Origin: an uncultured Collinsella sp.
GTDB lineage: Bacteria > Actinomycetota > Coriobacteriia > Coriobacteriales > Coriobacteriaceae
DNA: 40,521 nucleotides
Assembly (NCBI GenBank): GCA_959027945.1
Contig: CAUFRO010000018.1
Span: 1 to 40,521 of the forward strand
Direction: 5' to 3'
The position numbers and the translations under genes were made by a program. Position 1 is the first letter of the stretch; each line of letters begins with the position of its first letter. Shown here one piece after another: positions 7,997 through 15,681 of this stretch. A model generated the notes under the pieces. The model saw only the letters and a list, made by a program, of their open reading frames with translations, was not told where the DNA came from and made no database searches.

Positions 7997-9256
7997 ATGA
8001 AATACACCAAGCTCGAGCGTAACTGGGTTATGTATGATGTGGGCAATTCGGCCCTCGTGCTGCTCAATACCTCGGTGGTGCCCATTTACTTTAACGCCAT
8101 CAATACCGGCGCTTCCTCGGCCGACCTGGTGGTCGCCTGGGGCAATGCACAGACGATCGCCTCGCTGGTCATCGCCATGCTCATGCCCATTCTGGGCGCA
8201 CTTGCCGACTACGCTGGCAACAAAATCAAGTTCTTCTTGGGCTTTTTCCTCACGGGCCTGGTTCTTTGCCTGGCGCAGGCTATCCCAATGTCCGCCATGG
8301 CATTTTTGACCGTGTACGTGCTGTGCACCATCGGCCTTAACTCTTCTATGACGTTCTACGACGCCATGCTGCCCGACATTACCACCGACGAGCGCATGGA
8401 CGCCGTGTCCAGCTCGGGCTATGCCTGGGGCTACATCGGTTCCACCGTGCCGTTCGTCATCTGCCTGGCGCTCATCATGGGTGGCCCCGCTCTTGGCGTC
8501 CCTACCATGCTGGCAACGCGTCTGTCGTTTATCATCACTGGTGCCTGGTGGCTCATCTTTACCCTGCCGCTCATTCGCACCTATAAGCAAAAGTACGGTC
8601 GCGAGCGCGGTCCTGAGGACACTATCGGCCGCATCGTGGGCGGTGTGTTCTCCGAGGTCGGACACACCATGCGCGAGATCGCCCACAACAAGACCGTGCT
8701 GGTCTACATGATCGCGTTCTTCTTCTATATCGATGGCGTCCACACGGTCATTTCCATGGCTACCAGCTACGGCTCGGCTTTGGGCATCGATTCGACCCAG
8801 CTGGTACTGGCGCTGCTCGTTACGCAGTTCGTGGCCTTTCCGTCCGCCATCATCTACGGCAAGCTCGCCGGACGCGTGGGCACGCTCAACATGATCCTGG
8901 TGGCGGTCGCCGCCTACATGGGCATTGTGCTGTTCGCCGCGTTCTTCCTAAAGACCGCCTTTGAGTTCTGGGTGCTTGCCATTATGGTCGGCCTGTTCCA
9001 GGGCGGCGTGCAGGCGCTCAGCCGTAGCTACTTTGGTCGCATTATCCCCAAGGAAAAGTCCAACGAGTACTACGGCTTCTTTGACATCTTTGGTCGTTAT
9101 GCAAGCGTCATGGGTACCTTCCTAGTGTCGGTCGTTACCTCGCTGACCGGCAACCCGTCGCTGGGCGTCCTTTCTATTGGCGTGCTGCTGATCGTTGGCT
9201 TTATGCTGCTGGTTCGCCTGTCCCGCATGACTCGGGCAGCAGAGCATGCCGCATAG
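7997..9256 (+). CDS. MFS transporter, UMF1/Atg22-like
   Basis: A 419-residue permease with roughly 12 hydrophobic helices. It opens with E-R-N-W-V-M-Y-D-V-G-N-S-A, typical of the UMF1/Atg22-like branch of the major facilitator superfamily. The central loop (around residues 190-215) is charged, as expected between the two six-helix halves. In yeast, Atg22 exports amino acids from the vacuole; the bacterial homologues are mostly uncharacterised. The gene is 101 bp downstream of the phospholipase-like gene and may have its own promoter (an AT-rich TACGAT-like -10 lies near 7951). The substrate is unknown. Confidence 0.83.
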   Translation: MKYTKLERNWVMYDVGNSALVLLNTSVVPIYFNAINTGASSADLVVAWGNAQTIASLVIAMLMPILGALADYAGNKIKFFLGFFLTGLVLCLAQAIPMSAMAFLTVYVLCTIGLNSSMTFYDAMLPDITTDERMDAVSSSGYAWGYIGSTVPFVICLALIMGGPALGVPTMLATRLSFIITGAWWLIFTLPLIRTYKQKYGRERGPEDTIGRIVGGVFSEVGHTMREIAHNKTVLVYMIAFFFYIDGVHTVISMATSYGSALGIDSTQLVLALLVTQFVAFPSAIIYGKLAGRVGTLNMILVAVAAYMGIVLFAAFFLKTAFEFWVLAIMVGLFQGGVQALSRSYFGRIIPKEKSNEYYGFFDIFGRYASVMGTFLVSVVTSLTGNPSLGVLSIGVLLIVGFMLLVRLSRMTRAAEHAA

Positions 9257-9370
9257 GAGCGAGCGGCTATTGTGCCTGTCCACGGTACTCTTTTGGGGTT
9301 ATCCGCAATAAACATTGCGACTTGCGAGCAATGATTTGCCCAAGTGGGTATGATGGAATCAGCTAGGTCG

Positions 9371-9406
9371 CGGGGCGTCGCCTGTGTTTGGCGGCGTCCC
9401 GTTTTT
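9371..9406 (+). terminator. Terminator between transporter and glycosyltransferase
   Basis: A 12-bp stem CGGGGCGTCGCC/GGCGGCGTCCCG, containing two G-U pairs, is followed by a TTTTT run. It ends the upstream transcript and separates it from the glycosyltransferase-kinase operon. Confidence 0.75.
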
Positions 9407-9427
9407 GTGTTGCAGGGAGGGTAAGGC

Positions 9428-10615
9428 ATGAACGCCACAGTCGTGATTCCAACGTATTGGGCGGGCGATGACGCTTGCGCAAACGCCCCTGGCACCTATG
9501 ACCATTCGACGCGACTCAACGCCGACAATCCCGAACTCGACCGCTGCCTGGCCTCGCTTGAGCAGGTACGTGACATCCCGCGCATCATCCTTTTGGTGGT
9601 CTGTCCCGTTTCTGCCACAGCCGATGTGTCGCTGCGCGTGCACGAGATTGTCGACGCGCATCCCACGCTCAAGGTCACCGTTGTCACCAACACCCAGGCC
9701 TCGCGCATCGCAGACCGGGTTGCTCAGATCGCGCCCAAGGGTTCGGGCGAGTGCGTGAGCCTGCGAGGCTACGGTGCCATCCGCAATATGGGGCTAGCCT
9801 GCGCCGCTGTGCTGGGGCATGACGCGGTTATCTTCTTGGATGACGATGAGACTGTCATCGACGCCGACTTTATGAAGCGCGCGACCTATGCGTTGGGGCA
9901 GCAGACGCGTCAGGGCTTGCCGATCTTGGTCAAGAGCGGCTATTTCTACGATCGCGACGGCTCGCCGCTGGCTCCCACGGACAAGGCGGGCATCTGCCAT
10001 CGTTGGTGGACCAAGCGCATCGAGTTCAACCGTTGGATGAAAAAGGCGCTTTCGGGCACCCGCATCTCGCGCTCCAACTACGTGTGCGGCGGCCTGATGG
10101 CCCTGCACGCCCGCGCCTTTACGCGTGTGGCCTTTGACCCGTTTATCACCCGCGGCGAGGACTTGGATTACCTCTTTAACATGCGCATGTTTGGCTACGA
10201 CGTGTGGTTCGATAACGAGTGGACCGTGCGCCATCTGCCTCCGGAGTCCGAAAAGCGCTCACCGCGCTTTATGCAGGATGTATACCGTTGGTACTACGAA
10301 CGGGCCAAGTTGACATTCGCCGCGCATCAAAAGGAGCTCATTCCCGTTACGGCGGCATCGCTCATGCCCTACCCGGGCCCGTGGATTTCGCGCGAGCTCG
10401 ACGACCGCGTGCGCAAGACCGCTATGGTCCGCAGCGTGTTTACCCGCGAGCATGAGGGCTACCTGCGCATCTGGCGCCATGGTATCGACGAGGCAAAGGC
10501 CTATGCGCGCCAAAACGCTGCAAGCTACCTGCGTTTCCAGAGCTTTTGGCCCAAGATCATGGACGGGCTTTGGCGTGACGCACAACTGATCAGTATCCTG
10601 GAGGGGGCCGAATGA
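9428..10615 (+). CDS. Family 2-like glycosyltransferase
   Basis: A 395-residue cytoplasmic GT-A fold protein. It starts with the nucleotide-sugar-binding strand M-N-A-T-V-V-I-P-T-Y, has the metal-binding acidic triad Asp138-Asp140 in V-I-F-L-D-D-D-E, and later the G-E-D-L-D-Y acceptor/base motif near residue 240 followed by a W-x-R-H-L-P-P segment. There are no clear membrane helices. It probably transfers a sugar to a cell-envelope or secreted acceptor. A GGGAGGG ribosome site lies upstream. Its stop overlaps the start of the second LytS-like kinase by 4 bp (ATGA), so it is translationally coupled to a signalling gene, which is unusual for a glycosyltransferase. Confidence 0.78.
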   Translation: MNATVVIPTYWAGDDACANAPGTYDHSTRLNADNPELDRCLASLEQVRDIPRIILLVVCPVSATADVSLRVHEIVDAHPTLKVTVVTNTQASRIADRVAQIAPKGSGECVSLRGYGAIRNMGLACAAVLGHDAVIFLDDDETVIDADFMKRATYALGQQTRQGLPILVKSGYFYDRDGSPLAPTDKAGICHRWWTKRIEFNRWMKKALSGTRISRSNYVCGGLMALHARAFTRVAFDPFITRGEDLDYLFNMRMFGYDVWFDNEWTVRHLPPESEKRSPRFMQDVYRWYYERAKLTFAAHQKELIPVTAASLMPYPGPWISRELDDRVRKTAMVRSVFTREHEGYLRIWRHGIDEAKAYARQNAASYLRFQSFWPKIMDGLWRDAQLISILEGAE

Positions 10616-11955
10616 TCGACCGCCGCGCCCAGCGCGATAGTTCAATATCAATCTTTCGCATCATTGCCGTTGCCTGCGCCATTTGTGTGCTGGTGTACTT
10701 TATTTTTGCCTTGGTGACCGGTATCGAGCCGATCGCCACGGTGATTGCCTGCGCGCTGCTGTGCATCTTTCTGTGCATCTTTATCTTTTTGACGCTCAAT
10801 CCCGATTCGGTGCGCTCCCAGTACACCGAGGAGACGCTCTCGGTGGCCTCGGCCATGCTCGAGGACATTAAGGGCGGTCTGACGCAGGAGTCGGCGCGTT
10901 TGGTGTGCCGGCGCATTTTGCCCGAGACGCGCGCCATGACGGTGGCCATCACCGACGAGGACAACGTGCTTGCCTGCGCGGGCGAGTTTGAGGAAAAACT
11001 GCTGCCCGATACTCCCATCCACACGCTTGCCACACGCTACGTTATCGAACATGGCATCGTGCAGTCGTTCAACCGTATGGTGGATGTCGTGGGCTCGGAC
11101 GGCTCGCACAACCAAGTCCCCGCCGGCATTATCGCCCCCATCAAGGTGGGCGATCGTACCGTCGGCACGCTCAAGTTCTACTACAAGACCCCGCGCGCCG
11201 TCGACCGTACCCAGTATGCGCTTGCCTCGGGCTTTGCCGAGATCTTGTCCACGCAGCTCGCCATCCACGAGCTCGAGGTGCAAAAGGAACTCACGGCGCG
11301 CGCCGAGGTGCGTGCGCTGCAGGCGCAGATTAACCCGCACTTCCTGTTCAACACGCTGAACACCATTGCATCGTTTACGCGCACCGACCCGCTGCGGGCC
11401 CGCGAACTGCTTCGTGAGTTCTCATCGTTCTATCGTGCCACGCTCGACAACTCGGGATCGCTTATTCCGGTCTCGCGCGAGGTCGCACAGACCAAGCGCT
11501 ACCTTACCTTTGAGAAGGCCCGCTTTGGCGAGGATCGCGTGCTTGCGACGTTCGATGTGTCCGAGGACGTGGAAGATACGCTGGTGCCGGCGTTCGTGAT
11601 CCAGCCGATTGTCGAGAACGCCGTACGTCATGGTATGGGCGATGACGACGCCCTGAGGATCGACGTGACCGTTCACCAAGACGGCGAGGATGCAATCTTG
11701 ATTGCCGTGGCCGATAATGGCGTGGGCATGGATGAGGGTACCGCCGCCAGACTGTTTGACGAGCGTTCTGCCCGTCCCGACGCCAGCTCTCCCCAGGGTG
11801 GCGGCGCCGGTGTGGCCATGCACAATATTTCGGAGCGCATCCATCGCTTTTATGGGCCGCACTCCTATACGCGTGTCGAATCGGCGCCGGGCAAGGGCAC
11901 CAAAGTGCTCCTTCATCTTGATTTGTCAGAGAGCATCTTCGACATTCAAGAGTAA
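10612..11955 (+). CDS. LytS-like sensor histidine kinase (system 2)
   Basis: A 447-residue paralogue of the kinase at 4700, with the same layout: two membrane helices (about 15-35 and 40-62), a GAF-like sensor (75-220), the phospho-acceptor His243 in Q-I-N-P-H-F-L-F-N-T, and a HATPase_c domain with I-V-E-N-A-V-R-H and D-N-G-V-G-M. The shared L-A-S-G-F-A-(D/E)-(L/I)-(I/L)-S-T-Q-L-A linker before the kinase domain shows common ancestry. The ATG overlaps the glycosyltransferase stop and has GGAGGGGGC upstream. It should phosphorylate the LytTR regulator encoded 72 bp downstream. The signal is unknown. Confidence 0.9.
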   Translation: MIDRRAQRDSSISIFRIIAVACAICVLVYFIFALVTGIEPIATVIACALLCIFLCIFIFLTLNPDSVRSQYTEETLSVASAMLEDIKGGLTQESARLVCRRILPETRAMTVAITDEDNVLACAGEFEEKLLPDTPIHTLATRYVIEHGIVQSFNRMVDVVGSDGSHNQVPAGIIAPIKVGDRTVGTLKFYYKTPRAVDRTQYALASGFAEILSTQLAIHELEVQKELTARAEVRALQAQINPHFLFNTLNTIASFTRTDPLRARELLREFSSFYRATLDNSGSLIPVSREVAQTKRYLTFEKARFGEDRVLATFDVSEDVEDTLVPAFVIQPIVENAVRHGMGDDDALRIDVTVHQDGEDAILIAVADNGVGMDEGTAARLFDERSARPDASSPQGGGAGVAMHNISERIHRFYGPHSYTRVESAPGKGTKVLLHLDLSESIFDIQE

Positions 11956-12027
11956 AATAAAAGGCTACGGGCTCAACGTCATGCGACGGATGCCCGGCGT
12001 AGTTAGTTGACGAAAGGTTTTATCCCT

Positions 12028-12744
12028 ATGCTGCGTGCGATGATTGTGGATGATGAGGCGCCGGCTCGCTCGGAGCTTCGCTTCCTGCTCGAGCAAACGG
12101 GCAAGATCGGCACGATCACGGAGGCGTCGAGCGTCCGCTCCGCCATCGAGATGCTTATGGAAAGTCGCGTGGATGTCGTGTTTCTCGATATCTCGATGCC
12201 CGGTGCCTCGGGCCTGCAACTTGCCGAGGCGCTGCATAAGCTCAAAAATCCGCCGGCGATCGTGTTTGTGACTGCGTATAGTGACCATGCGGTCGAGGCA
12301 TTCGACGTGGATGCCGTCGATTATCTGATGAAGCCGGTCGAGGAAGCTCGCTTGGATCGCGCGATCGAGAAGGTCATGCAACGCACCAAGCCGGTTACGG
12401 ACAGCAAGGTGACCATCGAGCGTATCCCGGTGGAAAAGGGCGGCCGCAAGGTGCTCATTCCCGTGGACGACATTCGCTTTATCATGGCCAAGGACGATTA
12501 CTCCTGCATCTATACCGTCGATGATCGCTTTTTGTCGACGACCTCGCTGGCGCAGTTTGAGGCCAAACTCTGCGACTTTGGCTTCTTCCGTGTTCACCGC
12601 CGCTATATCGTCAACTTGGCGTGCGTCACGGATGTGGAGACGGTGCCCTCGGGCGCCATCCAGCTGGGCATTACGGGCGTCGACGAACGCGTGCCGGTTT
12701 CGCGCCGCCGCGTCGTGCCGCTCAAGAAGGCTCTGAGTCTCTAG
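12028..12744 (+). CDS. LytTR-type response regulator (system 2)
   Basis: A 238-residue response regulator. Its receiver has Asp8/Asp9, the phospho-acceptor Asp54 (F-L-D-I-S-M-P-G) and a conserved Lys in L-M-K-P-V, and a LytTR domain fills roughly 135-238 (F-F-R-V-H-R-R-Y-I-V-N, ending V-P-V-S-R-R-R). It is clearly homologous to the regulator at 6124. I chose ATG 12028 (GAAAGG upstream) over the in-frame TTG at 12007, which would place extra residues before the canonical M-I-V-D-D-E strand. The two systems probably arose by duplication and now flank the transporter and glycosyltransferase genes. Confidence 0.9.
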   Translation: MLRAMIVDDEAPARSELRFLLEQTGKIGTITEASSVRSAIEMLMESRVDVVFLDISMPGASGLQLAEALHKLKNPPAIVFVTAYSDHAVEAFDVDAVDYLMKPVEEARLDRAIEKVMQRTKPVTDSKVTIERIPVEKGGRKVLIPVDDIRFIMAKDDYSCIYTVDDRFLSTTSLAQFEAKLCDFGFFRVHRRYIVNLACVTDVETVPSGAIQLGITGVDERVPVSRRRVVPLKKALSL

Positions 12745-12750
12745 CACACT

Positions 12751-12800
12751 GGCCCCGCAGCCCTGTAGACCCATCGTCTGCGGAGCCGTGGGGCCTTTTT
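12751..12800 (+). terminator. Terminator after second response regulator
   Basis: GGCCCC at 12751 pairs with GGGGCC ending at 12795, with an inner GCAG/CTGC pairing, and TTTTT follows. It ends the glycosyltransferase-kinase-regulator transcript. Confidence 0.7.
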
Positions 12801-12839
12801 GTATGTATCTGCCGAATCGTTTTTTGCGGAAGGGATCCC

Positions 12840-13307
12840 ATGAACAGTGCAAGCGCCAAGCGTATCGACATCATCTCGGACACCCACGGCTATCTTTCGC
12901 CTGCGCTCCTGGATGAGCTTGAGGGCGCAGACCTGATTATCCACGCCGGCGACCTCACGTCAGAGATGGACTACGAGCACCTATGCACCATCGCCCCCGT
13001 GCGGGCCGTACTGGGCAACAACGATTACTACCGCGACTACGGCCCCGATGTAGACCGTCTTGCGCTCTTTACCTACGAAGGCCTTAAATTCGCCGTAGCC
13101 CACTACCGCGAAGACCTTCCGGTGGGATCCGTAGACGTAGTCATCAACGGCCACACCCACGTAACCAAAGAAGCCCAAGTGGGCCGTTGCTTAGTCCTCA
13201 ACCCGGGCAGCGCCAGCTACCCCAGAGGCACCCGAGGCCCCACCATGGCCAGAATGCTAGTAAAAGACGGCAAGATCCTAAGCACTAAGTTTATTGACCT
13301 AGAGTAA
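12840..13307 (+). CDS. YfcE/MJ0936-type metallophosphoesterase
   Basis: A 155-residue calcineurin-like phosphoesterase. The metal ligands are visible: Asp14 and His16 (S-D-T-H-G), Asp38 (H-A-G-D), Asn61 (G-N-N-D) and the G-H-T-H of residues 104-107. It is the short single-domain type of the YfcE/MJ0936 family, which cleaves phosphodiesters; the physiological substrate is usually unknown. GAAGG lies upstream of the ATG. The 3' half uses GTA, CTA, TTA and AGA codons that are scarce in the neighbours and in its own first third. This is noted as a possible patchwork or recombination sign. Confidence 0.85.
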   Translation: MNSASAKRIDIISDTHGYLSPALLDELEGADLIIHAGDLTSEMDYEHLCTIAPVRAVLGNNDYYRDYGPDVDRLALFTYEGLKFAVAHYREDLPVGSVDVVINGHTHVTKEAQVGRCLVLNPGSASYPRGTRGPTMARMLVKDGKILSTKFIDLE

Positions 13308-13315
13308 TCACAACA

Positions 13316-13347
13316 AAAACGGGGGATGCAGATGCGTCCCCCCGTTT
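13316..13347 (+). terminator. Hairpin terminator after phosphoesterase
   Basis: AAACGGGGG at 13317-13325 pairs with CCCCCGTTT at 13339-13347, with a short GATGC..GCGT interior. The A-rich 5' side and T-rich 3' side would let it act in either direction. Confidence 0.65.
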
Positions 13348-13379
13348 CCATTTGAGCCAAAGGCGGAAGTTCAACAAGA

Positions 13380-13642
13380 TCCATCAGACCAACCCCGCCG
13401 AGGAGCATGCGGGCTAGCCGCGCAGCGGCGCACGCCCGCAAAACTGATTGAACAATGTGACGGCAGGGAGGGTCTCCGGGGCTGAGGGCGGGGGTTAAGT
13501 TTGTCGCGAGTTCCGCACGCAAAGGAAAGCACTTAATGTGCTTTCCGTCTTGCGCAGGACTGTAGAGCAGCAAACTCAACCCGCGCCCGCCGGCCCCGGA
13601 GACCCTCCCGGAGGGACCGAAAAATTTTTTCAAAAAAGTTGT
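13380..13642. repeat. 144-nt nested hairpin element upstream of tRNA-Asp
   Basis: The outer arms 13466-13503 and 13571-13609 are almost perfectly complementary. The outer GGGAGGGTCTCCGGGG matches exactly; a few mismatches lie towards the inside. Nested within is GGAAAGCAC (13524-13532)/GTGCTTTCC (13538-13546), flanked by a weaker CGCAA/TTGCG pairing. A further hairpin GCGGGC/GCCCGC lies around 13416-13447. No gene fits this 410-bp gap (13308-13717). It may be a MITE/REP-like palindrome or a structured transcript. Confidence 0.6.
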
Positions 13643-13672
13643 TGCGCGCCGGACAGACTTCTGTGTATACTA
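13643..13672 (+). promoter_or_regulatory. Probable promoter of tRNA-Asp
   Basis: TTGCGC (13643-13648) and TATACT (13667-13672) are separated by 18 bp, about 45 bp ahead of the tRNA. The upstream A/T-rich stretch (about 13620-13638) could act as an UP element. Confidence 0.6.
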
Positions 13673-13717
13673 ATCCCCGCAGCGCACGCGAGCGGAAACA
13701 AACGCGAACGTCTGCCT

Positions 13718-13795
<78 letters not shown>

Positions 13796-13803
13796 ACGCA
13801 ATT

Positions 13804-13831
13804 AAAGCCACGTCTTCGGACGTGGCTTTTT
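13804..13831 (+). terminator. Terminator of tRNA-Asp
   Basis: AAAGCCACGTC (13804-13814) pairs perfectly with GACGTGGCTTT (13819-13829) around a TTCG tetraloop and runs into T residues. Confidence 0.9.
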
Positions 13832-14154
13832 GCGTTTGATGCACTTTGTTTCGATAGAACGATCGCCCTGGTGCATCTTCGCCCAGAATCCCCGCGCCTT
13901 CGGGAACGCAAGTAAAATCTAATAAGTATATCTGTCTGAACAACAGCTTTGTTGCGCAACACCTGTTCTACGAGACAGGGGGTTAGGTTATACTAAATTG
14001 CACTGTGCGCCGCATCTGATGCATTTCGCTCCAAGCGCGGCACTCAGTGGATATCCGATTTACCATTTGGATGTCCTGGCGGTCATTTAGCGTCTCGACA
14101 CAAGCTCGGCCCCGGAGCTCGTTCGAGCTGTTCGTATTCCTTGAAAGGGGAAAA
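13832..14154 (+). promoter_or_regulatory. Upstream region of the Rrf2 regulator
   Basis: 323 bp without a gene. A TATACT -10 element at 13989-13994 is preceded, 17 bp away, by a weak TTCTAC (13966-13971). Overlapping this are an imperfect inverted repeat CCTGT (13962-13966)/ACAGG (13975-13979) and the perfect palindrome GTTGCGCAAC (13951-13960). These are candidate sites for autoregulation by the Rrf2 protein, an inference from position only. Confidence 0.45.
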
Positions 14155-14640
14155 ATGGACATATCGAGGAAGACTGATTACGCCCTTCGCATGCTGGCGA
14201 TGCTTGCCGAGGATCCGGAGCGTTTGCTTTCTGTTCGCACCGCTGCCGAAGAGGTCAATGTCCCGTATTCGTTTGCCCGCTCGATTCAGCACGGTTTGGT
14301 CCAGGCCGGTATTGTGGAGAGCCTGCGTGGCGTCCACGGTGGCATGCGTCTCAAGGTCAGTCCGGACGACGTCACTATCCGCCAGGTCGTCGAGGCCGTT
14401 CAGGGTCCTATGGTTATGAACGATTGCACCGCGCCCGATGGTGACTGTGCGCGCATGGGCGCGTGCTGCTATCATCCCCTGTGGGCCGGAGCCCAGGCGT
14501 TGATGCGCGACTACCTCGATTCCGTTTCGCTCGGCGACATCGTCGCTCACCGCCAGTTCCCGGCCGTCGATCCCAAGTTCGCCGACCGCGAAGCGTTTCC
14601 CGAGTACGCCACCTGCGCGTGCGCTTACCGGGAGGAATAG
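14155..14640 (+). CDS. Rrf2-family regulator with IscR-like cysteines
   Basis: A 161-residue protein that starts M-D-I-S-R-K-T-D-Y-A-L-R-M-L, the classic Rrf2 winged-helix N-terminus. H-G-G-M-R-L in the wing (61-66) follows. Cys91, Cys98 and Cys104 have a C-x6-C-x5-C spacing close to the iron-sulfur-ligating C-x5-C-x5-C of IscR. Cys105 and the C-terminal Cys154 and Cys156 are extra. It therefore probably binds an Fe-S cluster and senses iron, oxygen or nitric oxide. Its neighbours are a DNA glycosylase 21 bp downstream and then rubrerythrin, consistent with an oxidative-stress group. The start has a GAAAGGGG ribosome site; upstream in-frame starts are not needed by the family. Confidence 0.87.
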   Translation: MDISRKTDYALRMLAMLAEDPERLLSVRTAAEEVNVPYSFARSIQHGLVQAGIVESLRGVHGGMRLKVSPDDVTIRQVVEAVQGPMVMNDCTAPDGDCARMGACCYHPLWAGAQALMRDYLDSVSLGDIVAHRQFPAVDPKFADREAFPEYATCACAYREE

Positions 14641-14661
14641 CGCCGCATAAGGAGCATAGCC

Positions 14662-15567
14662 ATGATTCAGGACCCCTTTCGTTCGATGATTCGTTCGGAA
14701 GGGGTCCTGCGTTATCGCGACCTTCCGTGGCGCCGCACACGCGATCCGTACATCATTTGGCTTTCTGAGGTCATGCTGCAGCAAACGCAGGTGCCGCGTG
14801 TGGAGGCGCGCATGCCGGTGTGGCTCGATCGTTTTCCGACTGTGCAGGCGCTTGCCCAGGCCGCGCCTTCCGATGTTTTGGACGCTTGGCAGGGCATGGG
14901 CTACAACCGACGCGCTCTGGCGCTTCATGGGGCCGCTCAGCGCGTTGTAGAGGACTGGGACGGGGAGTTTCCGCGTGAGACGCGTGACTTGGTCGCTCTG
15001 CCCGGCATTGGCCCGGCAACGGCGCAGGGCATCCGTTCGTTTGCGTTTGATCTTCCAGGCGTGTATCTAGAGACCAATGTGCGCACGGTCTTTTTGCATC
15101 ATTTCTTTCCCGATGTGCCGGCCGTTCCCGATCGCGAGCTGGTGCCGCTGATTCAAGCCGCCTGTCCGGCGGCCCCTGGTGCGGCGGCGGATGAGATTGC
15201 GCCCTTTGCCGTGCCTCAAGACGATGCCGACACGCCGCGCGCATGGTATTACGCGTTGCTGGATTACGGCGCGTATCTTAAAAAGACGCTGCCCAATCCG
15301 TCCAGGCGGTCGGCGGGCTATAGTCGTCAGTCCAAGTTTGAGGGCTCGCGTCGCCAAAAGCGCGCCCACATTGTGCGCATGCTGCTGGCGGCGCGCGATG
15401 GACAACCGGCAGGTATTACGCTCGATGAAGCCGTTGCAGGCGTTAACGAGATGGAGACGGCAGCCGGCCGAGAGCCGGTCGAGCGCGAGCTGGTCGCAAG
15501 CATTCTTGCCGATCTGGAGCGCGAGGGCTTTTGCGGCTCCGAGGGCGATCGTTGGCTGAGTGTGTAG
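14662..15567 (+). CDS. MutY-like HhH-GPD DNA glycosylase without Fe-S cysteines
   Basis: A 301-residue base-excision glycosylase related to MutY (A/G-specific adenine glycosylase). L-P-W-R-x-x-R-D-P-Y precedes S-E-V-M-L-Q-Q-T-Q-V with the catalytic Glu36. G-M-G-Y-N-R-R-A and the helix-hairpin-helix L-P-G-I-G-P-A-T-A (112-121) follow. Two features differ from textbook MutY. The position of the conserved catalytic Asp reads Glu137 (L-E-T-N-V-R-T-V), and the C-terminal C-x6-C-x2-C-x5-C cluster is absent, with no cysteines in that stretch. The C-terminal domain is also short. AAGGAG precedes the ATG. A strong hairpin covers codons 3-16. It probably removes a mispaired or damaged base; exact specificity is uncertain. 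Confidence 0.8.
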   Translation: MIQDPFRSMIRSEGVLRYRDLPWRRTRDPYIIWLSEVMLQQTQVPRVEARMPVWLDRFPTVQALAQAAPSDVLDAWQGMGYNRRALALHGAAQRVVEDWDGEFPRETRDLVALPGIGPATAQGIRSFAFDLPGVYLETNVRTVFLHHFFPDVPAVPDRELVPLIQAACPAAPGAAADEIAPFAVPQDDADTPRAWYYALLDYGAYLKKTLPNPSRRSAGYSRQSKFEGSRRQKRAHIVRMLLAARDGQPAGITLDEAVAGVNEMETAAGREPVERELVASILADLEREGFCGSEGDRWLSV

Positions 15568-15681
15568 CTCACTCGAATCTGAAGAACGGGATTGTAAGGT
15601 TTAAATTCTCGGCATGAGGGCATCCTTAAAGCAAGGCCGCTCAAAGTCTGTGGGCGGCATGCGTTGAAGGGAAGTACACCT

